Source: Bolinopsis microptera (lineage: Eukaryota; Ctenophora; Tentaculata; Lobata; Bolinopsidae). Taken from it: a DNA stretch of 22,030 nt. Positions 1 to 11,350 of this stretch are shown here, piece by piece. The stretch spans positions 1-22,030 of the forward strand of contig NW_026971892.1 of assembly GCF_026151205.1 (NCBI RefSeq), written 5' to 3'. A program made the position numbers and the translations under genes. The notes beneath the pieces are model-generated. The model had not been told where the DNA came from. It saw nothing but the letters and a program-made list of their open reading frames with translations, and made no database searches. Numbering within the stretch: position 1 is the stretch's first letter; each line of letters starts with the position of its first letter.

Positions 1-1837
1 CCCCCCCCCCCCCTTTTTTGGGAAACCCAGTAGCGGAGTTTTTGTGGGAAAAAAATACAAACCCGGGGGATCTTAGTTTCATTGGCCGGTAAATGTTTGC
101 CCCAAATTTATTAATCCAAATCTTCTGGGAAAATTCAACAAAAGTTTCCGGGGCTCCCGGCCCCGGACTTGAAACCAGCCAAAACCTTTCGATTTAAACA
201 GTTCCCGAAACGGGGCTAAAAAACCCATTGCGGCCCAAAGGGAAGCCCTTATGGGAAACGCCCCAAAATTGAGAATTCTAAATTTTATTCCCAAAGTTTC
301 TCGACCCTAACTGATGGCCCCGATTGTAACTTTTAATCATAAGGGAAAGGGGGTGTTTAAACCCCCCTAATGCAAAAAAATTTTAAAAAAAATGAAACGC
401 CTCAGTTTTTTCAGGCTTACTACTTGGGGGACTATTTATCCCGCCCTAAATGGTGCCACAGTTTTTCCAGTTTAATTGTATTTATTTCAAACAATGGAAG
501 TCGATAATTTATATGATTCATGGCATTTTCAAATTGCCCCCAAAACTTTCCCCAAAATATACAGGAAAACGGGGAAAGACTAAGGACTTGAAATGTGGAC
601 CTTCTTCAATTACGTCTTAAAATTTTAAGGGATCATTTGGCGGGGGTCATTGGTTCACAAATTTTTGGGGGGACCCCGTATTATTTTTGTTCAAATTTAT
701 GGTTTTTTGAACCTACTAATTTAATTTTTACGCTTTTTTTACTTTTAATAACCCCTTGGGAGTTTGTTACCTTAAATCGTTTAGAATTTTTAAAAAAATG
801 TTATTCAAAAAATTTTTGCCCCCAAAAAAAAATTTTTTGTTTCCAAAATTAAATGTTATTTGGCCCAAAATTGGCAATGAAAAACAAATAACATTTGGTT
901 TACAGTTGTATTAGTTAACCCCCAGTAAAATGGCATCCAAAGTTTTTTTTGTTTGTTTCCCCCAATTGATTTATTGTGCCTAAATTGGCAACCTGTTTTC
1001 CCCTTTTAAATGGGGTGTAAGAAATAATAGGAATTTATTGTAAAAATGGGAATTAAGTGTAAATTGGTAATGGTGTAATGTAGTAAATGGAAAATTTTTG
1101 TTAAGGTTTAAACAAGTTTACCAAAAAAAGTAAAATCCCAATATTTTTGGGCGTGGTATGACCCCCGGTTAAAATATTTTGTTTATTTTAAAATGGTGGA
1201 AAACCCAAAACGTTAAAAATGTACCTTCTATCATATCCTCGTTCTTCTTCGGGAACAACCCCTAAACAACATTTTTGGAAAACCAATTAAAGAATTTTTC
1301 AGCCGATTTTAGTTGCCCCAAAAACAAATAAAAAGTTTCCCTCTGCAAACTAAAAACTTAAATGGGCCCCCGAGATTTAAATTTTTCAAGTTTTTAATTA
1401 AATAATCAATAATTTCCTCTAGAATTATTCAAAAACCCAAAAGGGGGGCAAACCGGCAAAAACTGGAAACAATAAAAATAACCATAATTAAACAATTAAA
1501 AGGACGGAATGGTAAAAATGTATATTTGAAAATAATAATTTACCCCCCATCAACAAGTTTGTTTCATAACCCCTAACGGTTTTCCAAAATCATTTATTGA
1601 AAAAGCCTGGAAAAATTTCCCTGGAGAACTAAGAAGATTTAAGAAACCCTTCCCCCCCTGCTTCAGGGTCCAATTAATTAAATCCAAATGTTAACACACT
1701 TTAAATTGTTTCAATAAAAATATTCAGGGGGGGGGGCTGAAATCTTTTTTATCAATTTGTTAAACTTATCCTACCTCAAACCAGTTGGCCTTCCCCCTAT
1801 TTGCCCTGGGCTGTTTTAAACCAGTATTGATATTAAT
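1..1837. other. Homopolymer-smeared AT-rich sequence, no feature seen
   Basis: The window opens with a run of C. The stretch is filled with blocks of four or more identical bases. Short open frames occur on both strands (for example 79-294 minus and 595-852 plus), but they are rich in Phe, Lys, Leu and Pro, as expected from translating A/T/C homopolymers. I see no conserved motif, RNA gene or repeat. Base-level errors are likely, so a real exon here could be unreadable. Confidence 0.6.
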
Positions 1838-1955
1838 TTTAAAAAACAATTATTTTTTTAAACCCAAAAACAATTGTTTGTTTTTAAAAAAACCAATTAT
1901 TTTAATATAATAAAAACAATTTGTTTAATAAAAAAAACCAATTATATAAAATTTT
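1838..1955. repeat. AT-rich tandem repeat, ~23-bp unit, 5 copies
   Basis: A core of the form AAAAACAATTRTTT or AAAACCAATTATTT recurs at a steady spacing. The CAATT or CCAATT cores lie near 1847, 1871, 1894, 1917 and 1939, so the intervals are 24, 23, 23 and 22 bases. The regular spacing argues for a true short tandem array rather than random AT-rich sequence, although the smeared base quality blurs the unit boundaries. No coding or regulatory role is visible. Confidence 0.55.
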
Positions 1956-4127
1956 TACGGGCAACAATCAAAACAATATTGTAATTTAAATAAAACAAGC
2001 TGAAATTTGTTAATTTTGGTCCCAGCATTTTCAAAATTGAGTGGTCCCACTTACAAAACAAGTGGGGGAACCAGTATTTACATTTGTAATATGTAAAAGA
2101 TATGAAACTTTTTACCCCCCAACATCTGCCAAAATTTTAGGGGACATTTTCTGGCCCAAAAATTACTTGTTTTCTGTATTTCAAAGATGGGAGAGAAATC
2201 TTCTAGAGGGGCCCTGAAAATCAAATCCCAACTTTGGTGTAAACTTCCCCCTTTAAAAATTTGGGGATTCTGGTAGATTCTTGGAACGGTACCCGGCCAA
2301 TAATTATTTTTGTTTTGAAATTTAAGTATTTTGTTTGATTTTTAAGGAAGTTTTTTTGTGGTTTTTACCCCAAGGGATTAATTTCCCACCATTAATTAAT
2401 AGGCAAAAAACCATTTCCCCAATTTCCGGAAGAAAAATTTGCAAAAGAAAACAATGATTTTTTACTTTAAACAACCCAAACCCCTTCATGGGTTCTTTTG
2501 GTACTCATTAAAAACCCCAAAATTTAAAAAAAATTGGGCCCCTTTTAAAAAGGTTTGTATATAAAAAGGGAAATTTTTTAATGGCTTTTTTTTGGGGTTT
2601 TTTTTTTATAAAAGGGGTTTTCCCTTAAACCCTTATAAATGTAAATTTTTCCCCCCTTCAATCTGAATTTGCCCCCCCTCCGGGTTTTTTGGGCAACCGG
2701 GTTTAAATTTTTTTTTTTTTTTCCCCAAGTTTCCCCGGCCCTTTTTTTAAAATCTAGAAAACTGTTTTGAAAAGTTTTTTACGAAATTTGGGGCCAATTC
2801 CCCTCTTTTTTAAATACCCCCCCGTTAGCTCAATTTTTTTAGTTTTTAAAAATTTAATTTTTTTCTAGTGTTTTTGTTTTTTAAATGTTTTTTAGGAATT
2901 CAATCCCCCCATTGGGTTTTAAAAAACCTTTTAAAAATTTACAAAGTTTTTTTATTGAATTTTAATTTTTTGGGGGTTAAAAACACCCCTTTTTTACCCC
3001 CGCGGAAAAATTATGTTTTGGAAAATATTATCAAGAATTTTTTAAAAGTGGAAAAACCCCAAAAAAAAAATTAAAATCCCCGTTTTATTTTGGGGGATAA
3101 AATTTGTTACCGGGAACAGTTTGCCCCCCCCCAAATTTTAATGGGGTGGAACGGGGGAAAAATTTTTTTAATATTAAAAAAACCACGGAAATTTTTAAAA
3201 AAACGAGTTTAAAGGTTTCTCCCCGGTTTTTTTGGAAATGGGGTTTTTAAAATTTTAAAGGGTTTTAGGGAAAAGAACAGTTGCCCCCCTTTACAAAAAA
3301 AACAAAAGGGTTTTTTTTAAAACCAAATTTACAATTTGTTTGGTTTTTTTTCCCCTGATTTAAAAAAATTTTTTTTGGGGGGCCAATTTAGTCCCGGGGG
3401 TTTTTTTTTTTTTATTTAGGGGACTTAAAAAAGGTTTGGGGGGGTTTTTAAAAACCCCCCCCCTTTTTCCCCCCGGGGATTGGGGCCGAAAACCTTACAA
3501 GAGGGGGCATTTTTTTGGCTTTTTCCCGGGGCCCCTTTTTACCTTTTAAGGAGGGGGGCACTGGGGCCCCCCCTAAAAACCAACCCTTTTTTTTTTTTTT
3601 TCTTTCGGGGGGAAAAAAAGGGGAAAAAAGCCTTTCGGGGGCCCCAAATCCCAAAAATTTGGCCATGATTTAAAAAAGGTTTTTAGGCGGTTTTAAAAAG
3701 GTCGAAAAGTTTTTCATAACCCGGACTTGTTTTGGGAAAAAGGTGGGTGGGGCCGGGAATTTTGGAAAAAACCATTTTTTTTAAAAAAAAAATTTTTTTT
3801 TTTAGTTTTAATGTTTTTGTCCCCCCGTTTAAAAAAATTTTCCGCGGGTTAAAACGCGGTTTTTTTTTTCCCAAAAATTTTAAACGCGAAAATCTTTTTT
3901 TTCCCTTTTTCGTGGTGGATTTGGTGAGGAAGTGGGGTCTTTTGAATCTGTCTAAAAAACCATTAAAAAAAAACAACACATTGGGGCAGTATTTTCAGTT
4001 TCCCCACTCTGTTCACTATAAATACTACTTAAAAATGGGGGCCCCCAAAAAAACGCAAACATTGTTTCAAATCTTTAAAATTTTTTAGCAAATGTGTTTT
4101 TCCCTCTTTTTTTTTCATCTGGGGACT
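1956..4127. other. Heavily smeared sequence, no feature seen
   Basis: This is among the worst-smeared parts of the window, with consecutive blocks of T, A, G and C at 2500-4100. The open frames at 2868-3074, 3448-3668 and 3683-4088 lie on opposite strands over the same bases and translate to runs of Phe, Lys, Gly and Pro. This is what homopolymers give in any frame, so I do not call them genes. No RNA gene or mobile-element end could be recognised. Confidence 0.6.
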
Positions 4128-4655
4128 GGGGGAAAAAAGGGTATGGGGGGGGGTTTGGGGGGATAGCAAAAAACTTTTGAAACCTTGCCAAACCACTTTA
4201 AGCAAAAACCCCCTTTGCCAAAAAACTTGCAAAACTTTTGCAACCCAATTAGCATATTTTTTAAAAAAGGGGAAATGGGGGAAAGGGGGGTGGTTTTCGG
4301 ATAGGCCAAAAACTTAGCAAAAACATTAGCAAAAATTTTTAGCAAAACACTAGTAAACCTTAGTACCAAAATTTTTGCAAAACAACTTAAAAACCTTAAG
4401 CAAAAAACACTTTTGCAAAAAACTTTTTTCAAAAAAAGCAAACACTTAGCAAAACACTTTTTGCAAACCCCAAAGCAAACCACTTAAAAAAACCACTTTT
4501 TGCAAAAACACTAAGCAAAAACTTTAGCAACACTTAGCAACAAAAAAACAAAACCCTTTTCCAAAAACTTGCAACACTTAGCAACACTTTTTGCAACACT
4601 TAGCAAACTGGAAAAATGGGTAATGGGGGTTTTTAGGGGGGGGGTGGGGGGATCA
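4128..4655. repeat. Composite tandem repeat: G-rich blocks plus short ACTTAGCAA-type units
   Basis: Two repeat levels are visible. The inner level is a 10-12 bp unit close to ACTTAGCAAMAC, alternating with ACTTTTGCAAAAC, and it fills 4165-4260 and 4300-4608. The outer level is a G-rich block of the form GGRAAATGGGG-GGGGTTTT-GGGGATAG, which occurs three times, near 4128-4165, 4269-4303 and 4610-4652. The first two copies are followed directly by GCAAAAAAC or GCCAAAAAC; the third block ends in GATCAC and closes the array. Two long minus-strand frames (4115-4483 and 4029-4232) cross the array and simply translate the repeat into Cys/Phe/Lys-rich sequence. Confidence 0.65.
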
Positions 4656-6905
4656 CACCGAAAAAAGTTTCAGTTTTTCCCGTCCCCCCCCCTTACTGCG
4701 AGGTAAAACTTTTAAATTTTAAAACCAAAAAGTCCCCTTTTTTTACCTAAAAAAACGTAAACTACATAACGTTGGGGGGTGTTTTTTAGAAAACAGAGTT
4801 GGGGGGCCCCAAATTGAAAAAAAAAATTCTTTGTTTTTCTGTTTTCATTTTATCACTCCCCCTTTGAGGAAATATTTTCCCCTTTTTAAAAACATGTAAA
4901 TAACTTTTTTTTCCCCCCCCCCCTCGTTTTCCCCCCGGGCCCCCGGTAAAATTTTAAAAAAAACCTTACTATTTTTAAATTAAACCATACTTTAAAAAAC
5001 CCAAATTATAAAAATCTTGTTTTTTTGTTTTTATTCCCCCTTTCCCCCCTTATACCCTCCCAATTTTCTTCCAAAATTTTTAAATTAAAATTTCCTTTGA
5101 AAATTTTTTAAACCCCTTTTAAAAACAGGGGGTTTTTTCCCTTTTAGATTGTTTTGCTTGGGTGTTTTTTTCCCCCCTGAAAGTGGGGTTTTTTTAAGAA
5201 AACCAAAAATTGTGGGGGAATCCCCCCCCTCGCCCCCTTGTTTTTATTGTTTGGCACCTGCCCAGAAACCATGAATTAGGAACAGCCCGGTGGCCCGGGT
5301 GAAACCAGGGGAATTTTAAAGTTTTTCCGTTTTCCCCCGATTTTTTCCGCAGGCTTTTTGGTAAGTAAAAAAAAAACCCCAATTTAGGGGTTTTTCCGGA
5401 TATTTTTGGTTTTTTAATTCCAAAAACCCCATAAATCCCCACTGCGGAAAAAAAAACGGGGTATGAAACAGACCCTAACGAAAACAAATTTTAAATTTTT
5501 TTGGAATATTTCCAAACAAAAAACTTTAACCTTTTTTCCCTCAAATGCTTTTGTTTATTTTAAAATTTTTCTGGGGGTTAAGAAAAAATAAAGAAAAAAA
5601 AACCTTTTTTAACCGGTTTGTCCCCCCAAAAAATATTTTCAACATTTCCCAAAAGGTTTTTCCAAATTCCCGATTGGGGAAAATTTTTTTGGGGCAAAGC
5701 AAACAGGGGCCCCCGCCCACAAAAAACCTCGTGATTGGCTTTTAAAACTGCCTTTTTTTAAAAAAAATTACCCTTGTTTTTTTTTGTGGGGGCCCCCCCT
5801 CCCCAATAAAAAACCCCGGGAAAAAAAGGTGTTTTGAAGAATCTGAACCTTTCTGTTTTTCTGCAAAAATTTTTCCTAAAAAATACGGTTTTTTTAAAAA
5901 AAAATTGGTTTTTTTTGGGAAAAAAAATTTGGTTTTTAGGTGTAAACAAAACCCCTTTTTTTTTTTTGTTTTTTAAAACCAACCGCATTCCCCTTACGAA
6001 AATTATTTTTTTTAAATTGTTGGGGTTAAAAAAAAAACCCTATTTTCAGGGGCTAATGTTCTCAATTTTTCTTATTGCCCAAAAATGGTTTTAAAAAAAT
6101 TTTTACGGAAAAACTTTTTCCCCAAATTTAAATTTTAGAAAATAAATTTTTTCCAATTTTTCCCTAAATATTTTCGTTTTGTTTTCCCCAAAGCGATTTT
6201 ACCCTGTTTTTTTCTTCCCCTTTAAATCTTATCCCCAACCCAAACTTAAGGGGTTCCATTGGGGTTAGTTGGGTTACCCTGGTTTTTAATATTTTAATTT
6301 TAACCAAAAAGTCCCCCAATTCATCAAACTTAAGATTTCCCCCTGGTGGGGTTACCAAAGGCCCCTTTTTAAATCTAAAAAATAAATTACGTGGGATCAC
6401 GCCAAAAATTGGAAAGTCAGTCCCCAAAAAAAAAAACCTACGGCCAGACTAAAATCCCCCTTTAAAAACAATTTGAAAAAAACTACGGAAACCAACCAGC
6501 TGATACCCCCTTTTTACAGCTGAAAAAGACAAAGCGGGCAAATTTTTGCTTTTTTTATAAAACTTAGTTTAAAAAGTTTTCCCTTTTTTTCCCCGGGGGA
6601 CTTTTTAAAAAACTTTTTTCCCCGTGGGCCCTTGAAAAAAGGGGAAAAAAATTTCTTTTTTGTAACGAGAAAGAAAAACTAACGCCCGGGGGGGATATCT
6701 TTTTAAGACTTCAGTAAAAAAAAAAAAAACAGTTTTAAGTTTTTTTCGCAATTTTTGTTTTTTATTGTTTAGTAGTAAATTTTTTGGAAAAAAAATTTAT
6801 GGGGGGCAATGGGCAGGGTTTTTCTTACTTTTTGTTTCTTTAGGTTTACTTTTTCCGGGTTTTAATAAAAATTTTTTATTTTTTCCCCCCTCCGCTTTGG
6901 ATTTA
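4656..6905. other. Smeared sequence, no feature seen
   Basis: Homopolymer blocks dominate. Opposite-strand open frames over the same bases (5758-5988 minus and 5834-6094 plus) translate to Phe/Lys-rich sequence typical of A/T runs. The 5194-5487 minus and 6164-6427 minus frames have a more mixed composition, but I recognise no family in them and see no supporting splice or initiation context. I see no RNA gene, and no repeat beyond homopolymers. Confidence 0.55.
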
Positions 6906-7938
6906 TAGGCAGATCCCAATTTTAGGGGGCCCAGTCAATTTTGAGGCTTTAAGGAAGGGGCCCCGAAAACAGATTAAGGGCAGAAAATTTAGATTTAGAG
7001 GCAGTCAGATTAGAGGGGGGATAGAATAAGGCAGACAGATTGAGGCAAATCCCCAAATTAGGAGGCAAAAAAATTTTTTTAAGGGGAGAAAACAATAAAA
7101 GGCCAGATCGATTTGAGGCAATTTAAATTTTTAGGCAGACCACATTGGAGGCCAAAAATCAGATTTTAAAAGGGGGATCAAAAGATTAGAGGCAGAAAAA
7201 GATTAGAGGCCAGATTTTTAGAAATTTTGAGGCAAAAAAATTCAGGAAAATTTGAAAAACCAAAATCGATTAAGGCAGAATCGATTAAGGCAGATCAGAT
7301 TTTAAAGGGGAGAAAACCCGATTGGGGGCCCAGTCAGATTGGGGGGCAGATCGGGTTTGAGGGCAGATCAAAATTTTGAGCAAAATTAAATGGGCAGATC
7401 AGATTAGAGGCGATCAGAAATTTGGGGGGCAAAATCAGAAATTTTTGAGGCAGATTTCAGATTTTTAAAGGGGGGAAAATCAGAATTAGAGGCAGAATCC
7501 AGAAAATTAGAGGCAGAAAGTTTAAGCAAAATTTTTTTGGGCGAATCAATTATAGGCAGATCAGATTAGAGGCAATCAAAAAAAAGAGGCCCCGATCAGA
7601 AATTTTTTAGGCCCCGAAATTCCAGATTAGAGGCAGATCAGAAAATTTGAGGGCAACAGTTAGAAGGGGGAGAACCAAGGGAAAATTAAGAGGCAGATCA
7701 GAAATTAGAGGGGGAGAAAAAAATTGAGCAGTCAGAAATTAAGGGGGAGAAAACGAATTAAGGCCCCGATCAAAAATTTTTGGGGGCAGATCAGATTAAG
7801 GCAGATCAGATTTTAGGGCCCCGACAATTTTTAAAGGGAAAATCCCAAAATTTTGAGGCAAAATCAGAATTTAGAGGCAAAAATCAGATTAAAGGGCAAA
7901 TCAGAATTAGAGGCAGAAAACAGATTAGAGGCAGAAAA
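6906..7938. repeat. 16-bp minisatellite, ~60 units
   Basis: The unit is AGATCAGATTAGAGGC, read most clearly near 7386-7412, 7555-7575, 7623-7645 and 7786-7815. The array runs unbroken for about 1.03 kb, or roughly 60-65 units. The unit is purine-rich on the plus strand and can be read as three GA-led words (GATCA, GATTA, GAGGCA). Intact copies sit beside copies in which letters are replaced by their neighbours, for example GGCAGATC read as GGGGAAAATC or CCCCGATC, and GATTAGAG read as AATTTTTGAG. Much of the apparent divergence is therefore probably sequencing or consensus error. No open frame of note crosses it. Confidence 0.93.
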
Positions 7939-10900
7939 CCCCTTAAAACTTAAAATTTGACAAAGGGACAAGAGCTGGGAGAAAATCTGTCCCCCACTTT
8001 TCACTCTGGGAATTTTTAATAATTTTATGGGAAAATAATAATAAATATAATTTTTAAATTAATATTTTTTTTTTAAAATTTTTATTTAAAATAATTGGGG
8101 GGCCTTTAAAAAATAAAGGATGATTTTTAAAAATTTTGTACAGTAAAAATTTTTAAAAATTTACCTAAAACCAGTGGAGGAATGTGAGGGGGTTTTTGCC
8201 TTTTACTTTGCTTTAAAAATTATAACGTATTTTTAATAAAAATCCACCCCCCTTTAAAGGGCCTTCTATTTCTTTTTAATGTTTTTAATTTATTAGTTTT
8301 TATAAATGATAATAATGTGGGTCATTGTTTAGGATTTGTCCTGTGCTGGTTCTGCAACCAACCACAGTTTAGTTAATTATTTATTTTTGACAAATTTCCC
8401 TTTTTCATTGATTATGTTGAAAAAAAGCCGGTTTTTGTCAGGTCTGCAATTTTGTTTCCCCCAACCCAATGGGTGTAAGATTAAATGATATTATGGGGCT
8501 CGAATTCTTTAGGTATAAACCACTTTTTTTTTCAAGGGCGATAATAAAAAGATGGGCTGGATTTTAAATTATACTATTTTTCCACTTCAATTAATTTCGA
8601 TGATATAAAAAAAAGATGGGGGGGGGGACCGGGGGGGCGGCCTTATATTGCGTTTTTATGGTCGCTGGGAACCATCCCCCCATCTCGGCCAGCATTCCAA
8701 AGGGCTCAGATTCCCCACAAAACTACATGGTCTATTGTTCTGGGGGGTAATAAAGGGTTTTTTCGGAAAAATCGTTTTTCTCTTTTTCTATTAGGGGGAC
8801 CCGGAAGTGGCCAGTAATAAATAGATTATTTCTTTTGTTATTCCAAAATCTAGTTCATGGTGGGGCCACTCGTCCCCCCTCGGAGGTCCCCAAAAAGCTT
8901 TGGTCGGCAGGGACCCGAGAGTGCCCCCATTTTTTCCCAGGTTTGGTCCAATATTTGTTCCAAATCTTGTCGGTTTTAGTGTTCCCTACATTGTTCGGTG
9001 TATTTTTCGAAAATTTGGTCATGGACCAATGGAAGGCCCCAAAACAATTACTCAGTGGGGGTGTTGTTTATAATTATAAGTGAAAAAAATCAGCTAAATT
9101 GAGACATGAAAAATGGGCAGGGGAAATTCCACTTTTTAAAAACTGTAAGCATGTTTTAACTGTTCTCCAAAACCGATATTTTCACCCTTCTGAATGAGGA
9201 TTATAACCCATATATTAATAATAATTCTTTATTTTTCAACCCCTTTTAACAATAAACCAATTTAGCTTCCCAAAGAATGAATTTTAAGGAAAAAATTTTT
9301 ATGGCCTCATATTTTTTTGATTCCCCTTTTCGTGGTCCCATCGTCCAACCTACAAATTATACAAATTATTTTGGGTTTTTTGGGGCGTCTTTTCTTCCGC
9401 AAATTTTCCCCGGGTATTTTAGGCCTTATGTTTTTGCTGTTATTTTACTTTTTTAAAAAATGTAACATTTCTTTTTTTGGGGCAAATTTTTTTTGGAGTC
9501 TTCAGTCCTCTAGATTCCTAGCAAAAATAATTTTGGAATTTCAAAAACATTTTTGAATTTTATTATTTTGGTAAATTACCTACTGCTGAATACCTAAAAA
9601 GTTAAACCTAAAGTAAGGATACAAATTAATCGTTTGTTTGGATTATTTCTTTTAAAAAATAGGTTACCCATTATTGATTTTAGTAAAAAACCTTAACGTA
9701 ACTGGGGAAAAAAATAAAAGTTAAAAAACTTTTCTCCAGTGTATTTTTTCCCACTTATAATTTTGTCCCCATGGCGGAACCACTTGGTGTTTAAAAAACA
9801 CCAACCCCCTCTTTTCATCACTGGAAGGACATAGAGGGGGGAAAAAAACTTATATAAAAATTAATTAAAAACAAAGTACCCAAGTATTGGCCACCCAAGG
9901 TAATTCGGGATGTAGATTTTTTTCAGGGAAAAAAAGGTTTCCCCTTAACGCTTTGATGTATGATTTTGTTGGGAACCCCATTTTTTTAATTTTTAACTAA
10001 CTTGGAAAACCGGGGTCAACCTTGAAACCCTTTTTGGGATTGGGGGAAAAGGGTTTTGCAGGATGGGGTACTTTGGAAATCGCCTGGTTAAAATCTTTTC
10101 TGCGACCCCTTGGGAATTTTGAACTGCCTTTTTGGGGTGATCCCCTTGTAATTTTTAATAATATGGTATTACTATTTAATTTTTTTTTTTTTTTTTTTTT
10201 GGGGGGGGAACTGGGCCCCCTGGGTACCAGCCCAATGTTTTTCTAAAAAAAAAAATATATTTTTAATATCAATGGGGAATAAGGAAATTTCATCCCCGTG
10301 GGGCAAAAATGCCCCAAAATTTTAAAAATGTAAAGGAAATCCTCAAAACTATTCAATTTAGACTCTACCGGTTTAAAAAATAATGGCAATGAGGTTTTTA
10401 TAACTTAAAGTTTTATTTTTCCAATGGTTAATGGTTAAAAAATAAAGAAAAAGTTAAAAAACAAGGACTGAGCAACTTCCAAAATTTTTTGTAGAATTTG
10501 TTTAAATTGAATTTGAAAAACGGGGGCGATTAAAAAAAAGAATTCTGAGGTTTTTTTGGCGTTTAATTTTGGATGGAGGATTTTTCGGGGGACCGTTTTA
10601 TTTGGAGTTGAATTGCATAAGGGTGTGCATATAATTCTTAAGATGTAGAGGAAACAAGGTTATTTATCGGCCCTTTGGTTTTGTTTACGCTTTGAATTTT
10701 TTCTTAGTTCCTGTTTAAATAGTATACCATTTTAAAAAAATTTTTTGGCCTGCTTCCCCCAATCAAGGCCAACGAAAAAGGGTTCCCCAAATACCAATTT
10801 TTAAACCCGATGGTAAAATGAAAAGTTCCCTAGGGGAACTAACTGTAAAATTCTTTTTCCAATTTTTTAACTTTTTTCAGTTCAAAAGTTCACTATTATT

Positions 10901-11219
10901 ACTTCCAAAGTTTCAATTTTTTTCTAGATGAGGTAATTTTTTTCCCAATTTACTACGCATTTCTGGGGCTTTTATTTTAAAAGAGTGATTAATTTCCATT
11001 TGGTACTAATTATTCCCAGTAGGCCAAATGGAATGTTTTTAAATGCGTTGAGATGATTTTTTTTTCCAAAGGGTTTCGAGATTTTAATGTGGGAAAGCAC
11101 GTGCTAAACCTAAAAACCGCCTTTTTTTACTGGAAATCCTAATGTTTTCATAATTACTACTGGGGAAAACCCATTTACCCACTAAGTAACCCCTGTAAAA
11201 CCAGGCAAAATTTTTCCCC
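7939..11219. other. AT-rich smeared sequence, no feature seen
   Basis: The stretch just after the minisatellite (8020-8170) is almost pure A/T. A more GC-rich patch lies at 8620-9060, and the 8835-9083 plus frame crosses it, but the translation resembles no family I know. The frames at 9317-9556 and 10022-10246 are dominated by Phe and Leu from T runs. At 10180-10200 there are 21 consecutive T followed by eight G. This could be the tail of a minus-strand retrocopy, but in this quality context it is more likely smear. Confidence 0.5.
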
Positions 11220-11350
11220 CATGGTTTATTTCATGTTGGGCATGGTTAATAAAACCTTGTTTTTTTCATGGTTATATACTTGGTTGTCATGTTTTTTAAA
11301 AAATTCATGTTGTCAGGTTTTAAACATTTTTGTCATGGTTTATTTAAAAG
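11220..11350. repeat. Degenerate CATG-containing repeat
   Basis: CATG occurs seven times in about 115 bases, beginning at 11220, 11232, 11241, 11267, 11288, 11306 and 11334, mostly as CATGGTT or CATGTT followed by a T/A-rich stretch. The spacing is uneven (9-28 bases), so this is at best a decayed short repeat. A 105-codon plus-strand frame begins in it (11221-11538). The first half of that frame is the repeat in translation, and the second half is Asn/His/Arg-rich with no recognisable family. Confidence 0.35.

Noticed and set aside
3448-4088. Overlapping open frames on both strands up to 118 codons
   Set aside because: They translate homopolymer blocks into Phe, Lys, Gly and Pro runs. Opposite strands give mirror compositions, and no family motif is present.
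4115-4483. A 122-codon minus-strand frame with repeated Cys/Phe/Lys words
   Set aside because: It is the composite tandem repeat read in one frame. Its apparent protein repeats follow the DNA repeat unit.
6906-7938. Possible telomere-type or CRISPR repeat
   Set aside because: A 16-bp unit without spacers matches neither a telomeric repeat such as TTAGG or TTAGGG nor a CRISPR repeat-spacer layout.
10180-10200. A run of 21 T as the tail of a minus-strand retroposon
   Set aside because: It is followed directly by eight G, lies in smeared sequence, and shows no target-site duplication or element body.
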